Positions 1 to 8,887 of a stretch of DNA of 64,000 nt are shown piece after piece. Source of the stretch: Pseudomonadota bacterium (GTDB taxonomy: Bacteria > Pseudomonadota > Gammaproteobacteria > Steroidobacterales > Steroidobacteraceae); the NCBI GenBank assembly GCA_023423935.1, contig JAFAEQ010000003.1:62001-126000 (forward strand). The letters are read 5' to 3'. How positions within the stretch are numbered: position 1 is the stretch's first letter; each line of letters starts with the position of its first letter. Made by a program: the position numbers and the translations under genes. The notes under the pieces were generated by a model. It was not told the DNA's origin. It saw only the letters and a program-made list of their open reading frames with translations, and made no database searches.

Positions 1-25
1 CTCAGCCGCATGGAATGTCCGGCGA

Positions 26-454
26 TCACGTGCGGTTCTGCGCCGTGGCCGACGCAGGGGCGTCCTGCGCACCGCCCGTCTGGAACGTGCGTCCATCCGG
101 CAGCGTCACGGTGACCGAGTATCCGAAGGGTCCACCGTTCTTGGCGAGATAGCCCTTGATATGCACCTTCGTGCCGGGAGCGACGTCGGCCTTGGTCAAG
201 CCGATGCGTGCAAGCTGATTCGGCGCGCCGAACTCCACACCCCAGTTCGTCGTCTTGCCGTCCTTATCCAGCACATCGAAATACAGCCAGCTGTGTGGAT
301 TGACCCACTTGATCTTGGTCACCGTACCTTGCAAATCGATGGGCTTGTCGGCATCGAACTCTGCAGCGAACGCGTGATGCGCCCAGGTGGGCACCGCGCT
401 CACAGTCAGGACGATCGCAGCCATCGCGCGATTCCAGGATCTCACCGTCATCAA
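26..454 (-). CDS. DUF6152 family secreted protein
   Basis: Encodes 142 residues with an N-terminal signal peptide (hydrophobic stretch about residues 11-24, cleavage near the AWA/HHA junction). The mature part matches the DUF6152 pattern as I know it: HHAFAAEFD at the new N-terminus, then a small beta-rich domain with the KWVNPHSWLYFDV segment. The function of the family is not established; members are small periplasmic proteins, often found near transporters. It is divergent from the TonB-dependent receptor at 1195, with about 740 bases between them. The C-terminal tail is low complexity (DAPASATAQ). Family assignment is fairly secure, role unknown. Confidence 0.75.
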   Translation of the reverse strand: MMTVRSWNRAMAAIVLTVSAVPTWAHHAFAAEFDADKPIDLQGTVTKIKWVNPHSWLYFDVLDKDGKTTNWGVEFGAPNQLARIGLTKADVAPGTKVHIKGYLAKNGGPFGYSVTVTLPDGRTFQTGGAQDAPASATAQNRT

Positions 455-1194
455 GATTCTCCGAACAGCGACCGAGCATCCGTCGATGCTCTTATTGGTT
501 TTCAGATGACTGCCCCAGTCGAAGAGACTTGAAGCTCACGAAGAGACTTGAAGCTCATGAACGAGATGCAGTCACGGTGCTCGCGCACCTTAGCGCCCAA
601 GATTCCGTGCACCGCTCGAGGCTGTCCAACGCTCGCTCGTTATCTCTCGATGCTGCGTGGCTATGTCACCGCAGTCAGACAAAGAACTGGAAAAAGCGGG
701 TCTCACGAGCGGCTGCGTGACCGCTTGGAAACCCGTCGTTGACCGCATTCAGATCGAGGCACTGCCGATTGCATTGATTCGCGCGTACGCAAGTGACTTT
801 GACGATCAGGAATGCGCGCGTTAGCGATCGAATCGACCGCGTGATCGACATCGTTGTCCGATGTCGGGTGAAGGCCGTCAGGTGAGCTGCGGCATTTTGC
901 GCAAACTCATGCCTTTCCGTTCGCTACGAAGGTCTGTCACGGGCGCATGCCATGTGCTTGCGGTGACGGAGCAGTCACGAAGATCGTGTTTGTCAGTCAG
1001 GAAGCACGTTGAGTCGTCACCGCCTCAGTCACAAAGCGATCACACAATCACACGTACGCACGAGATAACGAGCCGGCATTTGTTGTGAAGATCCCGCATC
1101 CCTAGATTCGCCGCCCACTGCATCGGCACGACCGGTGTCTGGCCACCGCTGCGCAAAGCGCGCTGCGAATCACAAAAGGAATCGGGATCTCATC
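455..1194. other. 740-base divergent intergenic region, no convincing gene
   Basis: Lies between the divergent DUF6152 and TBDR genes, so promoters for both must be here. I see only open frames of 60-75 codons without ribosome binding sites or recognisable products. The one clear structure is the 19-base tandem duplication at 521-558. AAAAGGA at 1174-1180 is a possible, slightly distant ribosome binding site for the TBDR start at 1195. Confidence 0.6.
521..558. repeat. 19-base perfect tandem duplication
   Basis: The 18 bases GAAGAGACTTGAAGCTCA occur at 521-538 and again at 540-557, followed by C in the first copy and T in the second. It sits in the DUF6152/TBDR intergenic region about 70 bases upstream of the DUF6152 start. 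It could be a slippage product or paired binding sites. Confidence 0.7.
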
Positions 1195-3771
1195 ATGCGT
1201 TCTCTCTCCACGACTGCTCTCGCTGCGCTGATCAGCGCCACAGTTCCGACCGTTCATGCTCAGGATGTCAGGGCAGCCGCCGCAGGCGTTGCGCGCGACG
1301 GTGTGCTCGACACCATCGTCGTGCTCGGCACCGCGCGTCAGGACACGACTGCTCTGACGAGCACCGCGCCCGTCGATGTGATCACGCCCGAAGAGCTGAA
1401 GCAGACCGGTGCGGTGACGATCAATCAGGCGCTGTCGCGTCTGCATCCGTCTTTCAACTTTCCGCAGGGCCAAAATGCGGTGAAGGGTCAGGGCGTACGC
1501 GCCGCCTCTCTGCGTGGCGTGGGTCCCGCGTACACGCTCATTCTCGTGAACGGCAAGCGCCGCAATGTGTCTGCGCAGCTGTCGGGTACCGATCCGTGGC
1601 CCGCCGCTCAGGTCGTGGACATCAATGTCATTCCGGTGAGCGCGGTCGAGCGTGTCGAAGTGCTGCGCGACGGTGCTGCTGCCCAATACGGTTCCGATGC
1701 CATCGCAGGTGTCGTGAACATCGTGTTGAAAGACAAGTCGTCCGACGGTGAAGTCGCCGCGAATCTCGGTGGCTACACCGACGGCGGCGGTCTGACGCGA
1801 TCGGTGCAAGGCTGGACGGGATTAACCCTCGGCAGTCGCGGCTTCGTCACGCTGGGTGCGGACTATCTCAAGAATGACAACGTTGATCGCAGCGAAGCGG
1901 ACTGGCGTCAGCTCTTTCCGAACGGCGATGCGCGCAACGAAACCTTCGACAAGAAGTATGGCCAATGGGGACAACAGGCACGCGAGCACGTGAGCGCGCT
2001 GGTGAACGTGGGTTACGAGATCAGCGATAGCCTCGAGGCCTATGGCTGGGCCAACTATTCACACAAGGAAGGCCTGAACTATGTGAATCCCGAGCGCGTG
2101 GTGAAGGCGATCACGAGCAATCCGACCGTCGCCGATGGCACGCGAATCTCCGAAACGGCGGTGCTGCCAGTGTATCCGGACATCTATCAGCCCTATCTCA
2201 CTTACACGGCCGAGGACTATGCCGCCGTGAGCGGGCTGCGTTTCGAGAACGATGCATTCGGCAAGCTCGACACTGCAGTCTCGTTCGGTCAGAACGAGAC
2301 GGGGCGTCACGTTTATCACACGATCAATCCGAGCTGGGGACCCGAGAGTCCGACCGACTTCTACCTGGGCTCGTTCATGTCCCGTACGACCTCCGTGACT
2401 GCCGACTACACGCGCGATCTGAACATCGGCGCGCTGGCGTCCGCGGTGATCTCTGCGGGTGCGTTGTATCGCCACGAATACTGGGGAACCGCCGACCTCG
2501 GCGATGCGAAAGGCATCAACGGCGGGCCGCTCGCTGGCGCAACGGTGGCTTCGCTCTACGGACCGGGCGGTGTCTATCAGCAATACGCAGCACTGTTCCC
2601 GCAGATCAACTTTGCGGCGGATACCTCGCGCGTTCCTTCGAATGGTTCGTCGACGGCCGGTATCCGACCTGAAGACGCAGGGTCGATCACGCGCAATGTC
2701 AAAGGTGGTTACCTCGGCATCGACACTGCGCTCACCGACAAGCTCGACGTCGGACTGACCGGTCGCTATGAGCGCTACTCCGATTTCGGCAGCACCAGCA
2801 ACTACCGGCTCACCGCGCGATATGAGTTCGTTCCGGCATTCGCCTTGCGCGGCACGTTGAGCTCCGGGTTCCATGCGCCGAGTCTTGCGCAGCTCGGCAA
2901 TCAGTCGAGCGGCTACACGAGCAATTGGAGCAACAGCGGCACCGGCGTATTCGCGCCAGGACGTACCCGCGTGTTTCGTTCGGCCGACCCGGTCGCTGCC
3001 GCCTTCGGTGCCAGGCCGCTCGATCCGGAGGAATCGACGACCGTCTCACTGGGCACCGTCATCCGACTCGATGACACCAGCTCGATCACGATCGATGCCT
3101 ACCGATTGCGCATCGACGATGTGATTCAAGTGTCGGAAACGCTGCAAGGTCCGACCGTGACGGCTGCATTCAATGCGGCGGGGCTCAGCGGCTACACACA
3201 AGCCTCGTACTATCTGAACGCCTGGGACTCCAAAACCGACGGCATCGATATCGTGGGGCGCAAACAGTTCGGGTTCGAGAACAGCAAGCTCGATCTCACG
3301 CTGGCGGCCAGCTTTCTTGATACCGAAGTGGACAACGTCAATCGCGAGGTGAACGTCGGTGATGCCACGCTGATCGCCATCCGTAACGCCAAAGTGCGCG
3401 ATGCAGAGCGAGGCGTGCCGCGCAACAAGTTCATTGTCAACGGTCGCTACACGCTCGGCGCGTGGGCCGCCGATGCAACCGTCACGCGCTACAGCAGCTA
3501 TTGGTACAACGTGGGCGATGTGGCCGGTGTCGCTGCCGCGAACGGCAACATCGATCAGGAATTCTCGCCCGAGACATACCTGGATCTCGGCTTCAGTTAT
3601 CAAAGCCGAGGTGCCTGGCGTGCGGATCTGCTCGTACAGAACGTGCTGAACAAGTACCCGGACAAATACGTGCTCGGCAATCGTGCGAGCGGCATCAATC
3701 CTTATTCGTTCATCGCGCTGAACGGCGCCTCCGGCCGATTCGTACAGGGAAGCGTGTCGTACAGCTTCTGA
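1195..3771 (+). CDS. TonB-dependent outer-membrane receptor
   Basis: Encodes 858 residues. I chose ATG 1195 over the in-frame codon at 1135 because it places a normal signal peptide (MRSLSTTALAALISATV, cleaved near VHAQ) at the N-terminus. The plug domain follows (about residues 45-160: DVITPEELKQTGAVTINQAL, the VLRDGAAAQYGSDAIAGVVN box), then a beta-barrel ending in Phe (YSF), as outer-membrane barrels do. Such receptors import siderophores, oligosaccharides or other large substrates using TonB energy. The amidohydrolase gene starts 45 bases downstream on the same strand and is probably co-transcribed. The substrate cannot be read from the sequence; I see no FecR-type signalling domain. Confidence 0.93.
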   Translation: MRSLSTTALAALISATVPTVHAQDVRAAAAGVARDGVLDTIVVLGTARQDTTALTSTAPVDVITPEELKQTGAVTINQALSRLHPSFNFPQGQNAVKGQGVRAASLRGVGPAYTLILVNGKRRNVSAQLSGTDPWPAAQVVDINVIPVSAVERVEVLRDGAAAQYGSDAIAGVVNIVLKDKSSDGEVAANLGGYTDGGGLTRSVQGWTGLTLGSRGFVTLGADYLKNDNVDRSEADWRQLFPNGDARNETFDKKYGQWGQQAREHVSALVNVGYEISDSLEAYGWANYSHKEGLNYVNPERVVKAITSNPTVADGTRISETAVLPVYPDIYQPYLTYTAEDYAAVSGLRFENDAFGKLDTAVSFGQNETGRHVYHTINPSWGPESPTDFYLGSFMSRTTSVTADYTRDLNIGALASAVISAGALYRHEYWGTADLGDAKGINGGPLAGATVASLYGPGGVYQQYAALFPQINFAADTSRVPSNGSSTAGIRPEDAGSITRNVKGGYLGIDTALTDKLDVGLTGRYERYSDFGSTSNYRLTARYEFVPAFALRGTLSSGFHAPSLAQLGNQSSGYTSNWSNSGTGVFAPGRTRVFRSADPVAAAFGARPLDPEESTTVSLGTVIRLDDTSSITIDAYRLRIDDVIQVSETLQGPTVTAAFNAAGLSGYTQASYYLNAWDSKTDGIDIVGRKQFGFENSKLDLTLAASFLDTEVDNVNREVNVGDATLIAIRNAKVRDAERGVPRNKFIVNGRYTLGAWAADATVTRYSSYWYNVGDVAGVAAANGNIDQEFSPETYLDLGFSYQSRGAWRADLLVQNVLNKYPDKYVLGNRASGINPYSFIALNGASGRFVQGSVSYSF

Positions 3772-3816
3772 GAGTGAAAATTCCGGTAACGCTCGTAGAC
3801 CTGATCGATCGACACA

Positions 3817-4953
3817 ATGAATACACGACGAAGCTTTCTTCAGCTCGCCACTGCAACTGCGGCGGCGAGTCTCATGCCCACACGTTTTGCGACGGCGGAT
3901 GCACCGGCGATACGCGCATGGGTCGATTGGCACAGTCATTTCGTGTCGAACACAGAGCTCGAGTACCTGCGCTCGCGCCGACAGCCTCCGCGTGTGCTCA
4001 CGCAGGATGGTGTGACGAAGCTGGAAAACGTGACGACTGTTTCCGCGGAAGCCGGCAAGCCGAGCGACTTCTCGCCGTCGGACATTGCTGCGCGCCTGGC
4101 GAATCTGGATCAGTACGGCGTGCAGCAGCAGCTGCTCACGCACACGGTCGCGTTCGGGTTCGATGCGACGTTGCCGATCGAGGATCTGCGCAAGCTGTAT
4201 CGCGCATTCAACGATGAGCTTGCAGGTGTCGTACGGCAGCATCACCCGCGATTCCTCGCGGTCGCAGCCTTACCGTCGGCCGATCCGAAATGGGCCGCGG
4301 AGGAACTCACGCGTGCACATCGCGAGCTGGGATTCATCGGCGGTTCGCTGCCCCTGAATGCATTCGCAACCCTGGAAGGCGCAAGAACGCTCGCGCCATT
4401 GTTTTCAGCAGCGCAGAAACTCAACAGCCACATCTTCGTTCATCGAGGATCCGCGAGCGATCGCGTTCCGGGCCAGCCGCCACTCATCGTTCCCGGCGAC
4501 ACGGCTTATGCGCGCTGGAATCTCATCAGCAACTCCCATCTCGCTGCCGGCGCGATCACGCTCGGACTCACGGATTTCCTCGACCCGTATCCCGATGTGA
4601 GTGTCGAGGTGATCATGCTCGGTGGCTTCCTGCCGCATCTGGTCGACACGATCGTGCCCGCCGCTCGCAACAACGGCGTGAAGGATCCGCTCGAGCGCTT
4701 GCGCCGCCTCTACTTCGATACAGGTCCCTACGCGACACGCAACGCCGAGTGGGTCGTCGAAGCCGCCAATAAACTGGGCGCCGACCGAATTCTGTTCGGC
4801 ACCGACTACGGCGTCGGCGGTGGACAGCGCGGCAACGTCGGCACCGCCTTCGAGAATCTCGACAAGGTGCTCAACGCCGAGCAGCGTCAACGGATCTATT
4901 TCGATAACAGCAAGGAGCTGTTACGCGCGAAGGGGGCGGAGGCTAATGGATAA
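3817..4953 (+). CDS. Tat-exported amidohydrolase (ACMSD-like)
   Basis: Encodes 378 residues, beginning with a twin-arginine signal (MNTRRSFLQLATATAA) and so probably periplasmic. The metal-binding HxH of the amidohydrolase superfamily is at about H39/H41 (WVDWHSHF). The C-terminal FGTDYG near residue 330 carries the expected late Asp. The layout resembles the aminocarboxymuconate-semialdehyde decarboxylase branch (amidohydrolase 2), which decarboxylates or hydrolyses aromatic acids. The neighbouring TBDR suggests it acts on an imported compound. The stop codon TAA lies directly at the start of an AATTGAC heptamer array. The family is secure, the substrate unknown. Confidence 0.85.
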   Translation: MNTRRSFLQLATATAAASLMPTRFATADAPAIRAWVDWHSHFVSNTELEYLRSRRQPPRVLTQDGVTKLENVTTVSAEAGKPSDFSPSDIAARLANLDQYGVQQQLLTHTVAFGFDATLPIEDLRKLYRAFNDELAGVVRQHHPRFLAVAALPSADPKWAAEELTRAHRELGFIGGSLPLNAFATLEGARTLAPLFSAAQKLNSHIFVHRGSASDRVPGQPPLIVPGDTAYARWNLISNSHLAAGAITLGLTDFLDPYPDVSVEVIMLGGFLPHLVDTIVPAARNNGVKDPLERLRRLYFDTGPYATRNAEWVVEAANKLGADRILFGTDYGVGGGQRGNVGTAFENLDKVLNAEQRQRIYFDNSKELLRAKGAEANG

Positions 4954-5035
4954 TTGACAATGGACAATTGACAATTGACAACGAAGAACAGGCACTGGCA
5001 ATGGACAGTTGATAATGGGCAATCGACAACGAAGA
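4946..5035 (+). repeat. AATTGAC-type heptamer array
   Basis: Beginning at the amidohydrolase stop codon, 7-base units alternate AATTGAC and AATGGAC, then continue more loosely (AATGGAC, AGTTGAT, AATGGGC, AATCGAC) to about 5030. TGA triplets occur on the strand of the upstream gene. The complementary arm (GTCAATT units) recurs four times between 5109 and 5451, so the region can fold into large hairpins between the two convergent genes. Confidence 0.8.
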
Positions 5036-5104
5036 TCATGCACGGAGGCCTGGTGCCTGGGGCAACTGCAGAACACGTGGCGTGAGCCTGGCAATTCGCT
5101 TCTC

Positions 5105-5486
5105 AAGGTTGTCAATTGTCCATCAACGGCGCGAAAGGCGTCGCGCGCATTGACTCGCAGGGTCGAGCGCTCGCTTCTCGACGTTGTCAATTGTCCATTA
5201 TCAATTGTCAATTCTCTTAACCGAGCCTGACTCTGCTCAGCAACGTCACGAAGGGCGTCGCGCGCAATTGACTCGCAGGGTCGAGCGCCTCGCTTTTCGA
5301 CGTTGTCAATTGTCCATTATCAATTGTCAATTCTCTTAGCTGAGTTTGACTCCGCTAAGGAGCGTCGCGGGCCGTTGACCCGCGCAGTGACCACTTCAGC
5401 GCGGCCCGCTTCTCCACGTTGTCAATTGTCCATTATCAATTGTCAATTCTCTTAACCGAGTTTGACTCCGCTCAGCAACGTCTCCG
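5105..5486. repeat. Tandem ~117-base repeat containing the purT 3' end
   Basis: The block starting ACGTTGTCAATTGTCCATTA occurs at 5181, 5300 and 5416 (spacings 119 and 116), with a partial copy from about 5107. Each unit carries the heptamer arm and then a variant of the last roughly 30 bases of purT (TTAACCGAG...GCTCAGCAACG). The copy at 5416 runs into the real purT end. The other two are diverged, non-coding duplicates of that end. Confidence 0.85.
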
Positions 5487-6642
5487 TCATCGCTCGCGCC
5501 TTGGCTCTTGCATCTTCGATGTCCTGGCCGAGTGCGAGCGAGACGCCCATGCGGCGATGGCCGTGGACTTCGGGCTTTCCGAACAAGCGCAGGGCGGTGT
5601 CGGGTTCGGTCAGCGCGCGATCGACGTTCTCGAAGCGAACATTCGCGGAGTCGCCTGCAACGAGCAGTGCGCACGATGCTGACGGGCCGCGCTGACGGAT
5701 CGTGGGAATCGGCAGGCCCAGGATGGCGCGTGCATGCAGCGCGAATTCGGAGAGATCCTGCGAGATCAGCGTGACCAGACCGGTGTCGTGCGGACGCGGC
5801 GAGACTTCGCTGAAGTACACGGTATCGCCTGCGACGAAGAGCTCGACACCGAAGACACCGCTGCCTCCGAGTGCCGTAGTGATGGCCTCGGCGATGCGAC
5901 GCGACTCGGCAAGTGCAATCTCGCTCATGGGCTGTGGTTGCCAGGATTCCCGATAGTCGCCATCGATCTGCAGATGCCCGATGGGATCGCAGAAGCTGGT
6001 CTTGCCGCTATGTCGCGCCGTCAGCAGTGTGATCTCGTAATCGAACTGGACGAACCCTTCGATGATGATGCGTCCGGCGCCCGTGCGCCCGCCCTGCTGC
6101 GAATGGCGCCATGCGTGTGCGATGTCGGCATCTGATCGTACGATGCTCTGACCTTTGCCGGAGGAGCTCATCACCGGCTTGACCACGCAGGGCATGCCGA
6201 TCGCCTTCACGGCTTCGCGATAGTCCGATTCGGTGTCTGCGAAGCGATAAGGCGAGGTGCGCAGGCCCAGCTTTTCGGCGGCGAGGCGCCGGATCCCTTC
6301 ACGGTCCATCGTGAGTCGCGCAGCTTGTGCGGTCGGGATTACCGTGAATCCCTCTGCTTCGAGCTCGCTCAGCGTCGAGGTCGCGATCGCTTCAATTTCG
6401 GGAACGATGAAGTTCGGACGCTCGAGCTCCACGAGCGCCCGCAATGCGGCACCGTCCAGCATGTCGATGACGTGCGAGCGATGCGCGACCTGCATCGCCG
6501 GCGCATTCGGATAGCGATCCACCGCGATGACTTCGCAGCCGAAGCGCTGCAGCTCGATGACGACTTCCTTGCCGAGCTCACCCGAACCGAGAAACAAAAC
6601 CTTCGTGGCCGAAGGACTCAAAGGCGTGCCGAGCGTAGTCAT
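5452..6642 (-). CDS. purT: Formate-dependent GAR transformylase PurT
   Basis: Encodes 396 residues, close to the usual 392. PurT is a cytosolic ATP-grasp enzyme that makes formyl-GAR from glycinamide ribonucleotide, formate and ATP in de novo purine synthesis. The N-terminal GSGELGKE is at residues 19-26, the ATP-grasp loop KPVMSSSGKGQ at 155-165, and SEVSPRPHDTG follows near 295. Similarity to the E. coli protein is high along the full length. The frame stays open upstream to 6900, but the extra 86 residues are unrelated and ATG 6642 matches the family start. Its stop codon joins an AATTGAC-type array. Confidence 0.97.
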   Translation of the reverse strand: MTTLGTPLSPSATKVLFLGSGELGKEVVIELQRFGCEVIAVDRYPNAPAMQVAHRSHVIDMLDGAALRALVELERPNFIVPEIEAIATSTLSELEAEGFTVIPTAQAARLTMDREGIRRLAAEKLGLRTSPYRFADTESDYREAVKAIGMPCVVKPVMSSSGKGQSIVRSDADIAHAWRHSQQGGRTGAGRIIIEGFVQFDYEITLLTARHSGKTSFCDPIGHLQIDGDYRESWQPQPMSEIALAESRRIAEAITTALGGSGVFGVELFVAGDTVYFSEVSPRPHDTGLVTLISQDLSEFALHARAILGLPIPTIRQRGPSASCALLVAGDSANVRFENVDRALTEPDTALRLFGKPEVHGHRRMGVSLALGQDIEDARAKARAMTETLLSGVKLG

Positions 6643-6687
6643 GAGTGGAGTGTCGCAGTTGGAGGCGGGAAGAAAAGAATAAGAGTA

Positions 6688-6714
6688 ACCACAAAGATCA
6701 CAAAGAACACATAG
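6688..6714. repeat. Three nonamers of the CACAAAG type
   Basis: ACCACAAAG, ATCACAAAG and AACACATAG follow one another exactly at 6688, 6697 and 6706. They lie in the gap between the glycosidase 3' end (6833) and the purT start (6642). Related period-9 blocks occur at about 24488 and 47991. Confidence 0.6.
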
Positions 6715-6832
6715 GGGGAGAGCGGAAATTCCGACGACGAGGCGTGTGTCGAAGATCGATCGGCAAGGCACGTCGGCGAGCTTGCGACTGCTGAGGTCGT
6801 TATCGGTGTCCGGGTGGTGCGCCGGACATCGA

Positions 6833-8881
6833 TCACTCCGGCTTGTTGATCGCGAGGTAGACCGTGCTCCACAGCTGCGCGGCATTCGATTCGTCCGCAT
6901 CGCCGCTCGTCTGGCCGAAGGGTGCCGCCTGATAACGACCGTTTTCGAAGCGCCAGGTCCACAGCTCCGAAGAGCGCGAGTCGCGCGTGTTCTCGATGAC
7001 CGACCAGAGCTTGCGTTGCGCCGCGCGCAGACGATTCATGGTTTCGTCGGGCAGATCGCGGCGTGTGAGCTGGCGCTCGAGCCCTGCGGCGAAGAGCGCC
7101 TGTTGCCACGACCAGATGACCGTGCCGTGATAGGCATTGCGATCGAATGCACGTTTCAGCGGATCGCTGGCGAAGACCGGGTTCGCGACGACCAGGCCGG
7201 CATCTGTCAGCAATCCTGCGGGAAACGGGCGCATCGCGTTGGCGACGATCTGGTTCAGTTCGGCTGCGGGCAGATTCTCGAACAGAAGCGCGAAGCCGCC
7301 GTCGGAGTTGAGTACCGGGATCGGTTGATGATGTGCATCGAGGGCAATGGCATTCATCACCAGATCGCCGGACGGCAGCGCCTCGACCGCCGCTTCGGCC
7401 GGCACGCCGATCTCGCGTGCGTAGATCTCGACCTTCTGCTTCGCTTCGGCTTCGGGGATGCGTACCTGAAACAGTCGCGGTGCCTTATGCGACCACACGT
7501 TGGCAAAGCTGCGGGCAGCAGCGAGCGACTGTTTCTGTTGATCGTTTGCATAGGGATCGAGCAGGCGAGCGGCCGTCATTCGTGCAATGGCCTCGAGTGC
7601 GGCGGGGACCAAGACCGCATTCACATCGTAGGGATAACGTCCGCCGCCCAGCCCGGTCTCGCTGTCGCGCCATTCACCGACATTGCTGCCGGGCTTGAGC
7701 GAAATCAGGTGCGAGGCCTGTGGCTGTTCCGCGAATGCGCGCGCGGATTCGACCACCCAGGTGAAGTTGCGAACGAAGGCGCGGCCGACGGGCTCTCCGC
7801 TCGCAAGGCTTGATTTCAGGAAGTCGGCGGCGCGCGCTCGACCCTGGGGCTGATCGACCAGATACGCGGCCGCGACGGGTGCGAGCATATAGTCGTCATC
7901 GATCATCTTGTAGTCGTAGATCGGTGCATCGCTCGCCGGGTCTCCTTCCTGACGACGGCGCAGGATTGCGAATTCTCCAATGTCCTCCTCGTGTGCCACC
8001 TCGCCGTTCGGCGCGAGTCGATCGAGCACCGAATCCAAGCCGCGCTCGAAGGCCTGCGGTTGCAGCACCGGCATCAACAGGCGCAGCGACATCAGGGTGT
8101 CGCGACCGAAGTAGGTGTTGAAGCGCCAGGAGCCTGCGAGAAATTTTTCCTGATAACTCAGAAAGCCGAGCGCATCACGGCTGCGACCATCGTCGGTCGC
8201 ATTCGAATTCAGCAGGCCGGTTGCGACCAGAGGCGTAAGAGGCTTCTCGCCCGTCAATGCAGTGACGCGCAGATTCATCGGTTGTCCGGCGCGCGTCGGC
8301 GCTAGCGTCGTCTTGTCAGCGTCATGTCGCACGACGCCGTGCTGAACTTCGATCGATAGCGCGTACGTCGCTGCGCCATCGAGCCGCGTCCGTGACCACT
8401 TGATCGAATCACCCGATACTTTCGGCGTCGCTTTGACGTCGGCGGGATAGCGATCTTCGAGCTGATAGTCGCGCAGCACGCGCACACTGCCTAGCACTGC
8501 ATCGCGTAGCACCAGCGCAGAGCTCGCAGACACTTCCGCGACGATGCCATGCAGAGCTCGCCTGTTCTGATCGCGACGATTCGCAGGAGTTACGCTTTTC
8601 AGCTGCCATTCGACAGGCGTTTTCGCATCGAACCAGACACCGACGCCGCTATTGCCAGCAGGAAAGGCGACGAGCACGCGCGGCTGAAGGCCGTTGCTGA
8701 GCAGCAGATGGGCTGCGATCGGCCCCTGCTGATAGAACACGTTGAGAACGCGCCCTTCCTGGATCTGAAACTGCAAAGGCGGCGCATCGGCCGCGTAGCT
8801 CAAGGCAGGCGCAATAACCGTAGCGAGCAGTGAGATGAGACCGGCGCGCAGCACACACGCCGGCATCCGCCGCTTATGCAC
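6833..8881 (-). CDS. Secreted six-hairpin glycosidase-like protein
   Basis: Encodes 682 residues with a signal peptide (hydrophobic 9-28, cleavage near SYAA). The second half resembles the (alpha/alpha)6 barrel of six-hairpin glycosidases: WRFNTYFGRDTLMSLRLLMP near residue 250, as in glycogen-debranching and trehalase-like enzymes. Acidic segments such as HEEDIGEF and WRDSETG may hold catalytic acids. The N-terminal 220 residues look like a beta-sandwich accessory domain. The start lies 6 bases after the TBDR stop at 8888, so the two form one operon and probably import and cleave the same sugar polymer. The fold is inferred from motif pattern; I cannot name the bond cut. Confidence 0.7.
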   Translation of the reverse strand: MHKRRMPACVLRAGLISLLATVIAPALSYAADAPPLQFQIQEGRVLNVFYQQGPIAAHLLLSNGLQPRVLVAFPAGNSGVGVWFDAKTPVEWQLKSVTPANRRDQNRRALHGIVAEVSASSALVLRDAVLGSVRVLRDYQLEDRYPADVKATPKVSGDSIKWSRTRLDGAATYALSIEVQHGVVRHDADKTTLAPTRAGQPMNLRVTALTGEKPLTPLVATGLLNSNATDDGRSRDALGFLSYQEKFLAGSWRFNTYFGRDTLMSLRLLMPVLQPQAFERGLDSVLDRLAPNGEVAHEEDIGEFAILRRRQEGDPASDAPIYDYKMIDDDYMLAPVAAAYLVDQPQGRARAADFLKSSLASGEPVGRAFVRNFTWVVESARAFAEQPQASHLISLKPGSNVGEWRDSETGLGGGRYPYDVNAVLVPAALEAIARMTAARLLDPYANDQQKQSLAAARSFANVWSHKAPRLFQVRIPEAEAKQKVEIYAREIGVPAEAAVEALPSGDLVMNAIALDAHHQPIPVLNSDGGFALLFENLPAAELNQIVANAMRPFPAGLLTDAGLVVANPVFASDPLKRAFDRNAYHGTVIWSWQQALFAAGLERQLTRRDLPDETMNRLRAAQRKLWSVIENTRDSRSSELWTWRFENGRYQAAPFGQTSGDADESNAAQLWSTVYLAINKPE

Positions 8882-8887
8882 GCACGT

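Noticed and set aside
455..1194. A small gene at 861-1088
   Set aside because: 75 codons of Arg/Ser-rich sequence with no binding site and no recognisable pattern.
3046..4245. A 399-codon minus-strand frame across the TBDR/amidohydrolase junction
   Set aside because: Crosses two coding genes on the other strand and has biased, patternless composition.
4946..5486. Insertion sequence ends or an attachment site
   Set aside because: There is no transposase or integrase gene and no target-site duplication; the repeats are explained by tandem copying.
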